64,000 nucleotides of DNA from Agelas oroides (taxonomy: Eukaryota; Porifera; Demospongiae; Agelasida; Agelasidae), in NCBI GenBank assembly GCA_949130485.1, contig OX422204.1:4774015-4838014 (forward strand), given 5' to 3'. Both the position numbers and the translations under genes were made by a program. Positions 13,001 to 25,000 of this stretch are shown one piece after another. How positions within the stretch are numbered: the stretch's first letter is position 1; every line of letters begins with the position of its first letter. The notes beneath the pieces were generated by a model. It searched no databases, had not been told where the DNA came from, and saw only the letters and a program-made list of their open reading frames with translations.

Positions 13001-16000
13001 TTGCCCTCTTCAGAGCAAGGAGTTGGAGTGCAACCCTTGATTGCCAGTGAACTGAAGGAGATGAGGCTAACACAGCTTGAACTCAATTGCAAGTTACAAC
13101 AGTCCCTGCAACTACAGGAAATAAAATCGTCACTGCAGTCACTGGAAAGAAGTGTCAAGATTCTGAGTGAAAAGTCTGATAAGAGATCAACAGATGGTGA
13201 TGTGATTGACGTGGACAGCCTTCTGTCATCATTCAGTTCCAATCCACCTAGTGAGTCCTCCTGCACATCAGCTTCCCTACCACCAGCATTTGGTTCTCCA
13301 CCACCGTTTGGTTCACCAGTGTTTGGTTCACCAGTGTTTGGTCCAACTTCACCTAGTTCCAATTTCCAGCCGATGATTCCCTCACTCTCTGGCAAACAGA
13401 TGAGGGCTAGCAGTACTCCACCTACCTATAGGTACTTTCAGCAGGACTGCCGTGGAGGTGCTAGTTGTTGGTCGGGGGATAGGTGCCCTCAGAGTGGTGG
13501 AGTACTGGAGTTGGAAGGCCTAGGGGGAATACCTTCAACCAGGGATGAAACTTTGGCCAGTGATGATGGGGACTACACAGCTGTGAGTTGGAGCGCCACC
13601 ACAGGTAGTCAGCTGTTCAGCCAAGGTGCCACCCCACAACTCGGAGATGGAATGCCAACCCAGGATATGCTTGGTGAGCCGGTGGAGTGTGAACCACCAA
13701 CTCAGGGTGCAAGTCTCATCCCAGCTCGCCTAGTGAACAAGTTTACTCCAATATCACCAACGAAATACAAGTCATCGGATGAAGTGATCACCCTTTACAA
13801 GGATTACAAGAATACGAAGGACATTGGCAAGCTTGCTATCGCTTTGGCCAAATATACTTATTTTGGATCGAGTGTAATGGCCCAGTCTACAGTTACAGGC
13901 AGAGGAGGTACAACTCCACTTGATCCTGTCAAATTACAACATCTAAGAAGCAACATCCGTGCCATCTTTCCACTTATGGATGATGCTGAATTTGACAAGA
14001 TTTGGGACAAGTGCAAGTATTCCATTGCAGGATGCTGCAAGACTTTACGATCTGTGAGTACACACACGTGAGTGGGAGTGCCACCACAGTACTATCTCGC
14101 ACATTAGTGGCTGACTGACATTCAGAGTTAATTTTGATTGCAGAGGTGGTTTGCCACCCTTCAATCTTAGTTGGTTCTGTTTGTAGTTTACTGCTGTTCT
14201 ATATTTAGGTGATTTTGCATGATCTGGGACCACCCACGTTACAACCTCCCACACTAGTGGCTGACTGACAAAGAATTATTAGAGGTGGATTGCCACCCTT
14301 TCTCTCTTGGTTGTTGTTTACTGCTGATCTGCATTAAGACGACTTTGTATTTTGAGTTCATTCTTTCAATCTGCTAAATGTAAATTTTCTTATACCAAAG
14401 CCAATTTTCTGAGAATTTTTTAAGCTTGGAAGGATATGTTGACTTCCTTCTATATAGCATGTAGCTTTGCATGCAATTATCAATGCCCTTAAAATAACCG
14501 TGGCAACCAATAAGATAATTATGACAAACTTCAAGATTAAAAATGCTACAGTGAAGTGAAGTGGCACTATCTAACTCTCCAACAGCAAGGAGGACTCACA
14601 CAATAACAAAAAAAAACAGTCAACACAAAGAGCGGTGGAGGCAGGAAGGCGGCTAATCCTACTCACCCTGGCCTCCACCCCGAGTATCTGCCAGTGACCT
14701 CCTCCCACACTCGGTAGTTCACTTCTTCCTCATCAATAGCTGCTCTAACAGCAGCCCAGTTGATAATCCGGGGAGGAGGTGGGCGGGGTGCAGGAGCTTG
14801 GGGTACATGAGCAGCAGCAGCTTCTCTGCGTGCTGTAAGACAGAATAGAGAGGGAGTCCAATTTGATTTGGTAGCTATGTCAGCAATGCCTCATTCCCAG
14901 GCTCTCCCCCGCGCGCACGTGAGAAACATCATAGGTAGAGAGAACTTAATTAAAAGTGGGCGAATGAATGGACTCGCCCACACTTACGGACAGAATACAG
15001 TCTTGTTCAGTTGCGAAAGCTTTATGACTGACAGAACGGGACTAGGCAGCACTACGCTATATTACCTGGCGGTACGGCAAGCTATGGTGAGCACATACAT
15101 TCGAAAATCACGCTAACTTGCGGCTCGCTTACCTAGGCAAACTGACCGCTGTATACCTCGGAGAATGGCTTTCAAGGCGCTATTAAACGCCAAGGCGGAT
15201 ACCGTCAACGCAGGGCATGACAGAGAGCTTTTTTGGATAGCGTCAGCTGCCGTAAGTGTACAGAAGTTAATAATTGTGCGGTACATGGAGTTTTAGTAGA
15301 AAAAAGCCGGTTTCTCGGGTGATTTTTTAAAAAGCCGCACTCTATAATGTTGCAAATTGTCCATACGCATGGTCCTGGTTGTTTGCAGAAGCTGAATTTG
15401 GCTGGAAAATGGAAGCACGCTTTCGATGCGCTCCATGGCATAGGCGATCAGCTTTCTCTCTTCTATCATCGACATCGTTCACGATCTTCTTCGCACCTAC
15501 TGACTACTGAGCACGCCACATGGTACTTTTATACTGTATTACTTCCGGGGACGTTCCTTGTGTTTACAACCTCTAATGAGGTGGTGTGGTAAGCCCAAAC
15601 CTCACCGGGAGGCGCGCGCGGGGTGGGCAAAAGACTATATAGCTCAAACCATGTTCAAGTAAAACAGAGGGCATTCCACTTCACAACGAGAAATAAATGA
15701 AAACTACTCCTTACCTAACTAAATCATGACACATGAGTGTACCAGGGTCAAAGCATCAGTGTTATATTGAGGGCATTCCACTTCAAACAACACAAAAGAA
15801 CACAAACAAACTAACACAAAAAAAAAACAACTTGATAAACACAACAGTATGCAAATGAGGCACTGTTTCCAGGGGGCACTCCACCTCTAGAAACCAGTAG
15901 CATCCCCATTCAGTTCGACAATACGAGGTAACACCCTCCTGAGATGACCGATGTACCTCCTGCACTTCTGTACGTCCACTGTAGCCCAGAACTCCTGAAT

Positions 16001-19000
16001 TCCTTGGACCAGCTCATCTTTGTTTGCAGGTTTGATGACTCGACGAATGTATTCCTGCAGAATCAAATACAGAGAAGAGCATTATAGTTGACTTATCCAT
16101 TTGCACTTCATATAGTTGTATAGTTGTATATTGCCATGCCTGCAAACACCAGGCAAGCTAGACTAGTTCAGTTAAAGAGAGCAAGGCATGCATGCAATTT
16201 GTAGGATACTGTAGCTATCATGAAAAGACATGTAATGCATATGTAGCTCACTTTAAGTTTCACTGACCTTCAGCTCGTGCCAGAGGTTCTCAATTGGGTT
16301 GGCATCAGGACTCTCTGGGGGGGTGCGCCACCAGTTTACTCCATTCTCAGCAAAAAAGGCTTTTGCCACTCTTGAGGTGTGCTTTGGATCATTGTCCTGC
16401 ATAAAACGGTGACCGTTCTCATACTCTGGGCGTTGAAGGGTAGGCAGGAGAGCTACCTGTAGAATCCTGACGTACATTGCTGCATCCATTATGCAATCAA
16501 AGATGCAGATTTCGGTAGCTCCATGCCATCCGATTCCAGCCCATCATGCACCTTGACGGGATGCTTGGCACGGGGCTTTGGGCGGGGCTGCTCGCCCTTC
16601 TTCCTGCAGCAAAATCTTTTGTGGCACTGTAGCTGTACAGATGATTCATCTGTCCACAAAACATCCTCAAAATTGTCATGAAGGTGAGCACGAGCCCATT
16701 CAAGGCGTTTCTCTTTGTTTGCCTGGCGAATAAGTTGGCAGTACGCAGACCCTCGGTACGTCCAGCCCAGTTTGCGTCGGGCACACAGAATCGTGCTGAG
16801 TGATAGCAGCCTCTGGCCTCGCTGCAGCAAGTAGGAGTGTATTTGAACTGCAGTCGCCTCGTCGTCAGCTTGCATTATGTCTTCAATTGTCTGAAGAAGG
16901 GCACTGGTGCGCAGGGTCGGCCTTCCTGATCCTTGTCGCCTCGCAATGCTGCCAGTCTCGACATAGCATTTGTGGCAACGTCGCACAATCTGCGTTGTAA
17001 CGTAAACCACAGCTCCTTCACGCTTTAGTATTGCTACAACCTCGCGGTTAGTGAAGCCCCTTTCCTTCAAGGAGACAATCCGCTGTTTAGCATATTTAGA
17101 CAGAGCTGCCATGATGTCACAGCTAGCTAAAACTGCATCAAACGAACGTATGTACGCACTAACTAATGCACTCACAGTACGCCCGCAACCATAGCCATAC
17201 TAGTTTTACAGAACCTATGTGCGTACGTACGTACGTACGTACGTACCACTTCTTCCGAAGATGTGGAAGGCTTCTTCAGAAGCTTTCCGCATCTTCGGAA
17301 GGCTTCTTCGGAAGAAGCCTTCTGATTTTCGGAAGAAGCCTTCCGATTTGCTAAAGAAGCCTTCCGATTTGCGGCGAAGCTGCGCTGCAAACGCAAGTCC
17401 GGAAAAACATTCCGAAGGGTGGTGTCATTTTTTAAGACGTGTACCGTATAGGCCACTGTGGAGGCTCTTCCCATCCCTCCAGAGGTGCTGAAAACGAGTG
17501 GAGTGAATAAGCCGTGTTCAATGTCAAGAACACGCTGCTCATAAGCTCTTCGCTTCCCTTATTCATAATGTCTATAACATGAAGACATCTGAAGGTCTCT
17601 GTTGGTGGGTGCATTGGGGTTAAAAACCCGTACATCCAAAAATGCACTCTGTTGTTGCAGACCCCAGAAGTCACATGCCCTGATATCTAAGTGAGCATCA
17701 TCATCTCTGTTGGCAGTGGAGTATGATAGAAACTCTGCGAATAGGGGTTATCGACATATGTCACGTCACACTTCTGACATGAGATTGGCTGTGAGATCCC
17801 GGATCTCATTGTGACGGATGGTTGGAAATCCTCCCATTGGGCAACTCAGGGCATGATCAATAGTGAATGAGCGGCCACAGGCACATGTAGTTGGTAGAAG
17901 GGATGGCTACCAGCCATATCTCAGGCAGAGGGTTGAAAAGCCCCTTTGTGAAGGGAGAACCCATGGTTCTCGATGGGGAATGCTACCAGCTAGAAGAACC
18001 CTTTTCCTTGCCTAATTCTAATGATCATAGATTTGGTGGAAGTTGCAAACAGCAGTGCTCAACTGCTGTTGACTGAGTTGCCTTCTTGTCTCTCCTTACT
18101 TCAGCCCTGTCAATGGAGTAAACCCTTGTGGGTCAACTGGGATTGTGCAGATGTGCCTAGCTTCCCTATCGGTACACTATTACGGATGAGGCTTTCTTGA
18201 AGGAGGTACACATTCAACACCATTTGTGTGAGTCCACTCCTGATGGTCCAGCACATCCCTTTGTTCAAAGAGCAACAAAGCAGATCATTTCTTCATCTAG
18301 TCGATCAAACAATGTAGGATGGGGATGTTGTGGGGAAGCATGAGGATTTGGGAGTGTTTCAGCATCAGCAGGTTGACCTGGCAGATACTTTCAATCAACA
18401 CATCATGAACTGTTGTTTCTGATATTGGTTGTGTAGTGTAAGTAACCAAATACCGACCAAGTTTTGTCCCTGGAGCCATAACTTGAATTCAGAATGGTCT
18501 GAAGCTCCTTTCGCCAAAATGTACTTCAATCTCTCTTGCCAAGAACGCAAGTTGTCTTGTTCTAAAACTTGGTTCCAAACACGAGTAATAATTTCATCTG
18601 CAGCAAAACTTCAATTATCGACTACTAGCACCAATTACCGCCCGACCTTTAATATTCCTATACTCAATTATTGTCGTGAAATACATCTGGCACAGCTTAG
18701 GCAGTAAGAATGTCCAGACATATTGGGCAAGTACTGTCATTCCCTTGATCATCTGCCACACAATCTTCTGCACAATCCTCATGCAACCACCTTCCACAGG
18801 CACATGAAATCCATTCAGTACTAGCACCCCGAAGTAGGTCATCTTCATACCGGACAAAACACGTGCAACAGGTAATAGGGTCAATATCTTCATTGGGCTG
18901 TATCTCCAATTCACTGACTCTGCTCTTCTTTGAGTGAGATGCTGGTATAATTGGTTCCTCCACAGTCTTTCTTTTCACGTGACTCAGCACTGGTTAACAG

Positions 19001-22000
19001 CCTGGCACATGGCAAAAATTTATGTCCAATTCCAGAAGGGGTTGCAGTTTTAGGACACACCAAATATTTCGATATGGTAGTTCTGCCACTGGAACCAGTC
19101 TGTTTGGGAGTGACCACTTCACCATCAGTGATAGTCACAGGAGTCTCAGGTGGGATGTAAGTAAATTCCTCCACTATAGAAGTGGCAACATCATCATTGG
19201 CTGAAGTAAGTGTGTAGCGATCAGGGGGCAATGTTTCAGGGTGGTGCATCTCGAGCCAGCGAACATAGTCTGCATCAACAAAAAGGTCATATTCTTCTTC
19301 TAGGCATTTCTCAAAAAGCTCCAACTGCTCATCCGTGAAAGATGTTCCATTAGTTACTCCACTCTTTGAAACTACACCTCTGAATGAAGCCTCACCACCA
19401 CTAGGAGAGGCTTCTCCATCTGGATCACTATTGGGTGATGCTCCTCCATCTGTACCACAACTGGGTGGTGCTTCAAGGGACACACCTCCATCTTCATTAC
19501 AAGGGGATGATTTCCAACTTTCACGACTAGTGGAAACTCCTTCTGGAATCGAAATAGCTATGGTTATATGGATAGACACGACATTTTCTGAAACCAGCTA
19601 TGACAGGGCCGGCGGAGCCAGTCCGGTTGCTCAGGCCATGGCCGGACCAATTTTTGAGACTTTCCAAGATTTTTCGAGTGACCACATGCTCATGCAGGCT
19701 GGAAATATGCGTGCTTGTCGCCTGCAAGCTAAGTGCCGGCGATGCCAGACTAATGTAGTATAGTTCGGCCCTATAGCTGCAGCATTCGTCGCTTGCCGCG
19801 GCTGCGCGAATAGCATAGTTCAGCCCTGGCTGCAGCGTTTGTCGCTTGCGCGGCTGCGCGAATTTCGTGCTGCCGGGGTCTGGGAACGAGGCCAACACTA
19901 CATGTAGCCACGTGGTTGCATAGCAGACTAATCATGGCATTGTTGAAGTTTTTAGCTCCTAAACGTGCCAGACCTTCCAGATGAGCCTAATCACCCCCCA
20001 TCAACCTTTGTATTTCCAAAGCGTGAGTTTGGTAAAGCGCAAATTGTGAAGCGTTCCTGTCAGCGCCCTAATTTCGTGTTAGTGCAGAAATATACGCGAT
20101 GTTCGAACCAGTAGGCTAGGTGCCAAATTGAATCAGAACCCAGCCTGCCAAGAGCTACAGATAAGGCTGAAGAAGGTTCCAAAAATGGCCTCAGAAGCGC
20201 TCTCAGAGCATCAAATTCAAAAAAATTTTCTTGGGGTGCATGCCTCTGAAGGACCCCCTAGTTGCTGCATGCTTACGCACGCAGTCACGTACTCACGTAC
20301 TCGGCCGGACCAATTCAATTTTGCTTCCGCCGGGCCTGTATGATAATTGCAGGAATCAGAGATTTCAGCCAAGCTTCTGAAAAGAGCTTGTTAAAATTGA
20401 ACTTTGTGATCACCTTCCCAGGGTTTTTCTGGAAGAATTGGTGACAAATTTCTGACCACTTTGCCTTAGGGGGGGGGGCCAAACACACCACAGTCCAATG
20501 GTTGAGACTCATGTGTCGTGTGTGGGGGCAAACATAACATGATAACGCCATGGTCCTTGACAAACCTCACCACCACTGGTTGGTAATGTGTGCTGTGGCC
20601 ATCAAGCAACAACAAAAGAGGATGTCCAGGAACAACATATTCAATAAAATGCTCAATTAGCCATCCTTCAAATAAATCTGTATTGATCTAGCCCTTGTCA
20701 CTCAACCCATATTTTGAGGCCGACACTTCATTTCTTGTCCATGCATGATTCAGGTTCTTTGTGTTAAAAATCACCATTGGTGGAAGTGCTTGCCCTACAG
20801 CACTTGCACAAGCTAGTAACTTGTCCCTTTTTGCCTGACTGCGTATGACGAACCTTTTTAGAACCTGTTTTTGCCACTATATTAGGAATCTTGAAGTCCA
20901 GCGGCATTCCAGTCTCATCAACATTATAGATTCGCTCAGGATTAGCTGCTAAATTGTGCTCATCGAGGACATACTTGAGCAAGGAGAAGTATTGATCTAT
21001 AGTTTCTCTATTGATAGCGTTCATGCGAACGTGGGCTTTACTATCACCACGTCTAAGAGACAAATCTCCTTGGCGCTTAAGAAATTTATTCCACCATCCA
21101 CTCAAGGGCGGTGGTACCTTCACCGTTCGATCGAAAAAGGCTCGCTAAAGTAGTTACAAAGGAAGTTCCAACTTTCCCAGATGGCAGGTGTTCCAGTTGA
21201 TTGTGTTGGGCTTCATGTGCTTTGGGTCTAAGGAGTCAGCTGTGTGTTAGCCTCGTACCCAGGCTGCGTGGGAGGAGAAAGACGGCCTGGTATCAACTGC
21301 TTGCACATGCATGGCCGTTTCCGCTATACTTCTGTAAAATTATAATGTTTACGTAGATTGTCCATGTGCAATAATATGCGGACAAGATATTCGAAAGTAT
21401 TGTACGTACAAAGCAGAAAAAAGGGCTACAACAAAACAATGCAAACTCAGGCCGTTAAATTTGACAATCGTAAGTGACCCCAACGGCGAGACTAACAAGA
21501 TAACGGCATAGCTACCCCGCCCTGTACCTAACTTGCTTTGTTTACGGTCAAGCATGCAAATGACAGCACCTCGTAGCGTACTGATTTACCAAAACTAGTT
21601 GGATGCCGCAAGAAAGCATCTTTGCCTTTGTATACACGGCGATTATCCTCTACATTCATGGAGTTGAAGGTAATTCAACTGGCAAACGGCTGTATCTTTC
21701 GATGATACGGAAATATATCGGACGTATACGTATTGATTTTACCGACAATTTCCAAACGTAAACGGATTCCCAGGTTTTTCTGGGAATGATCGCGCATGCA
21801 CAAGCAGTCGATACCAGGCTCCTCCCACGCGGCCTGGGTACGAGGCTAGCTGTGTGTCTGTTTGGTTGAGTATGGGGTTGGAAGTCGAACTCAGCCACTG
21901 AGTTGCCGAGTGACTTGGTAGCTCAGTTGGTTAGAGCATGACAGGCCATTTGCCAGGTCGCGGGTTCAAGTCCCTTCCTGAGTCACTGCCTTTTTTTGCC

Positions 22001-25000
22001 TCTTTATTTCTCACCTTTCCCTCTGACTTTGACTTAGCAATGGCGGCGGAAGACATTTGATATTGGGGGGGGGCGAACGTATTCTCGCATGCTCCCCCCC
22101 CCTTTGCGGAAGGGGTGTGACGACGCATGCGTGCGTGAGCACATGCTAGGGGGGTCTGGGGGTATGCATCCCCAAGAAAATTTTTCTGAATTAGATGGTC
22201 TAGGGTTGCTTCCGAGGCCATTTTTGGCCCAGTAGAGTAGCACTACGATCTACCTGCAGTTCTTCGCATGTCTGATTCTGCATATTTTAGTTCCTTAGAT
22301 GTTCACATGGAGACTGTCATGTTATCACAGATTGCCTTTGCTGAAAATGGCAGTTCCTTTCCAACTTTCTGAGTTTTAAAATCCAGGTAAAGTCCGTGGG
22401 ATTATCCTGTTGTAGCTATATTCTTGCGCCGGGATCACTGATCTAGCTGTGCGAGATTAGTTGGCCTGGAGAATGCTACCTGACTGCTGTAGTGCCAATT
22501 TGTGTGTGTGGTATCTAATAAAGAGATGGCCATGCCACTCCCATAACTGTGGACGATGGTGGGGGCTATGCCCCATGCCTTGAATTTCGTGGGGGCAAAT
22601 GCCCCCACTGCCCCCCTGGTTCCGCCGCCTATGCTTAGGTTAAGGTTTGACTGTCAGGTCTGGAGCATGTTAAAATCTGAGTCTTCATGCGCTTCGCGCT
22701 CGCCGCCCCCCCCCAAAGATAAAACGAAAGGTTGATTTTTCCATTCATTGAGATTGATTCTAAAGCCTTTTGAGTCTCCACCTTAGGTGTCAAAAAAGGA
22801 AACTAGCAGTTACAATTGGCACAGCTAATCTTCATGCAAGCTCAGGTGGTATTATGCTATGTCAGCAGAAGTTTCAGGAAAGTGTGCTTTGGTTTTGTTA
22901 CACCACAAGATGCACATAAGGATTAATGTAAAGCCATTCATTACATCCCAAAATAGTATTCATATAATAATTACACCCCAAGATGCAAATAAAAGATTCA
23001 TGTAATTAGACCCCAAAATGCGATTCATGTGATATAAATAAATACTAGTAAGATGATATCATCATCGTGGGGCGAGCCTGACCGAGCAATACATTGCTGA
23101 TTTAATGTTTTATCATGGCACACAAACCATGCATAACAGCAGGGGTTGTCACTGTCTGCTGTTCCATGAGCGTGGTAAGCAAAACTTCATGTAGCAAAGC
23201 AGTATAGTTGTCACCAAATATAGATGATCATACGTGCTGACAAATTGCAGTTATTTCTCTGGTCAAGGAAGCTACTACGGCTACACACAAACTTGGACTA
23301 AACTTCACACTGAAGTCGTGAACTGAATCTCTGGCGCTTAATCATGAGTGTCGATTATGCATGGCCCTTACATCAAGCGACCTCAACTATACTGTGCGTA
23401 TAAATTTGTAGCTACCGTCTGTGAGTAGCCTGCCCTTGTCTGTCATGGTCCGCAGTTGCCATGCGTGCATTAACTTAATTGAGTCATCTTCGCTCCGAGT
23501 TTCTTTCACGCCGATGCTGCGTTCTGGCAGTAGTCCTTCACCGACAGCGCACTGGGCACGAGACTATCTCGCCGAGGTTACGTTCATTCAGTCTTCGTGA
23601 AATATTTAAATGCACTCATTTAAAAGTTACGGTATATGGCCACAAGCAAGCAAGCATACACACACACTTCCGCAATGCAGTCACGCTAGTGTGGGGCTCG
23701 CTCAGACTCGTCCCAACAAGTTAATGTACAGGCAAGAGAAAGCGTTGGACATCCAATCTGACTGGATATTTGTTAATGCCATGGTGCACTTACCCAAGGA
23801 ATGAAACTTTGGAATACCAACATGTCTCCCTTCACTGTACCAGAAGGAATTTTTACGCTTATGTGACATCATGCGTTCAATATGCCTACATATAAAATCA
23901 ATGCTATGTGTATTGAGCATGCTACTATGCTTCAGACTAATAATACACACATAACACATGAGTACAAAGCAGGTGAAGGTTTGCCTTGCTATTCACAATT
24001 GATAAACTGATGTCTGGCACTTTCCTTGATGGTAAAGCTGCGGTGCTACAAGCTTGGCTTTCTACTTCAGGTAAATTTGCAGCACAAAACCGTGAACTCT
24101 AATGTCTTCTACTTCAGGAAATCTGCCGCGCAAAACTCTAGTAAAGCATTGTAGCTAAGTAGCAGTGAACTTAGTCTTGTTAAAGCCTACCAACAAAGCT
24201 TTTACCTACATAGCACTAAACTCTAAAGAGTTTGAGCCAAGTTGAACCTACAGCACTAACCTCTTACGTATGAGCATCTTGGAGTGTGGTTATATGCTTG
24301 TAACAATAAATAAGTTAGTATACAGGCCAGAGGAAGCATTGGACACCCAATCTGACTGGCTAAACCCCTAAGTGTTTGAGCCAAGCTAAACCTACACCAC
24401 TATGAGCATCTTGGGGTGCAGTTAGGCTCAATGAATCAATCAATAAATAGATGAAGACATCCAACCTGAGCACATTTTCATAAACACCATCGTATACTTG
24501 CCCCAAGAATAGAACTTGAATTTAGCAACAAGACTCCCTTCACCAGCTAGACCACACTCACTCCTTGCAGCGGTTACCTGGCTCACTGTAACAATAACAT
24601 CCTGTAACGAAAGGCCCACTTGTAGTAATGGTCAAGTAGGAAGGATGTGTCTTGGTCTTCAGGTTGGATCCTACGTGAACCATGTCTGGGTTCATCTGAG
24701 GAGTGTGATAATCTTTTAACTTACTGTTCATAGGCAGTGGAAGACACTTCAGATTGGGGGGGGGGGCACATCTTAGGTGGGTTAAGGCAGGCTCCTAATG
24801 TATTGTTCATACGAAGTATGTGAAGGTATTGCTATAATTCGTGAAAGATGTACTACAATATGCGGAGACTGAATGGCTGCCGTGTGAAGGCTTCTTAGCT
24901 TTGCTAGCAGTGTTATGTAGCCTCGTTCCCAGGCTCTCCCCTCGCCCCAACGAAAAATAAAAACACAGGGGGAGAGCCTGGTATCGATTTGCATGTGATA

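Larger units (their letters stand above)
10498..14053 (+). pseudogene. BEN-domain protein gene, at least 4 exons, one in-frame stop
   Basis: Phase-consistent exons are 10498-10969, 11082-11141, 12850-12876 and 12999-14053; a 3' exon is not found. The N-terminus (MADERFPTVLVRWEGNN then DHIEYEFVVKKGKVQLWCG) resembles a Tudor/chromo-like module. The middle has a coiled-coil-like stretch (LTQLELNCKLQQSLQLQEIK) and a Ser/Pro-rich linker with FGSP repeats. The C-terminal part (13829-14053) matches a BEN domain: LAIALAKYTYFGSSV, GGTTPLDPVKLQHLRSNIRA, FDKIWDKCKYSIAGCCKTLR. BEN domains bind DNA or mediate chromatin contacts. A TGA at 10786-10788 interrupts exon 1, so this copy may be dead. A (CA)n tract forms the intron end before exon 4. 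It lies inside the Tc1-like element and its likely role is as cargo or a regulator. Confidence 0.75.
10204..17446. mobile_element. 7.24-kb TA-flanked Tc1/mariner-like element carrying a BEN-domain gene
   Basis: The termini are inverted: TGGTACATGTCTTTAAAAAT at the left, and CGGTACACGTCTTAAAAAAT when the right end is read inward. Both are flanked by TA (10202-10203 and 17447-17448). Each end has a subterminal array of CGGAA-rich repeats. The left half holds a plus-strand BEN-domain gene starting about 290 bp from the terminus. The right half holds a minus-strand DD34E Tc1-like transposase starting about 335 bp from the terminus. The element split a reverse-transcriptase ORF; deleting it with one TA gives GTG GCC TAT AAG TGC, in frame. 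Assignment of both genes to one element is an inference from the termini and layout. Confidence 0.75.

Noticed and set aside
14887-15620. Possible TAGCCTCG-family element with GCGCGC arms.
   Set aside because: The two ends share only short GC-rich stretches and no duplication. Kept only as a scattered half-motif.
15650-15800. Repeated GAGGGCATTCCACTTCA as a possible right end of a small Tc1 element.
   Set aside because: It is a direct, not inverted, repeat and has no match near 17112-17200. The TA-flanked termini at 10204/17446 fit better.
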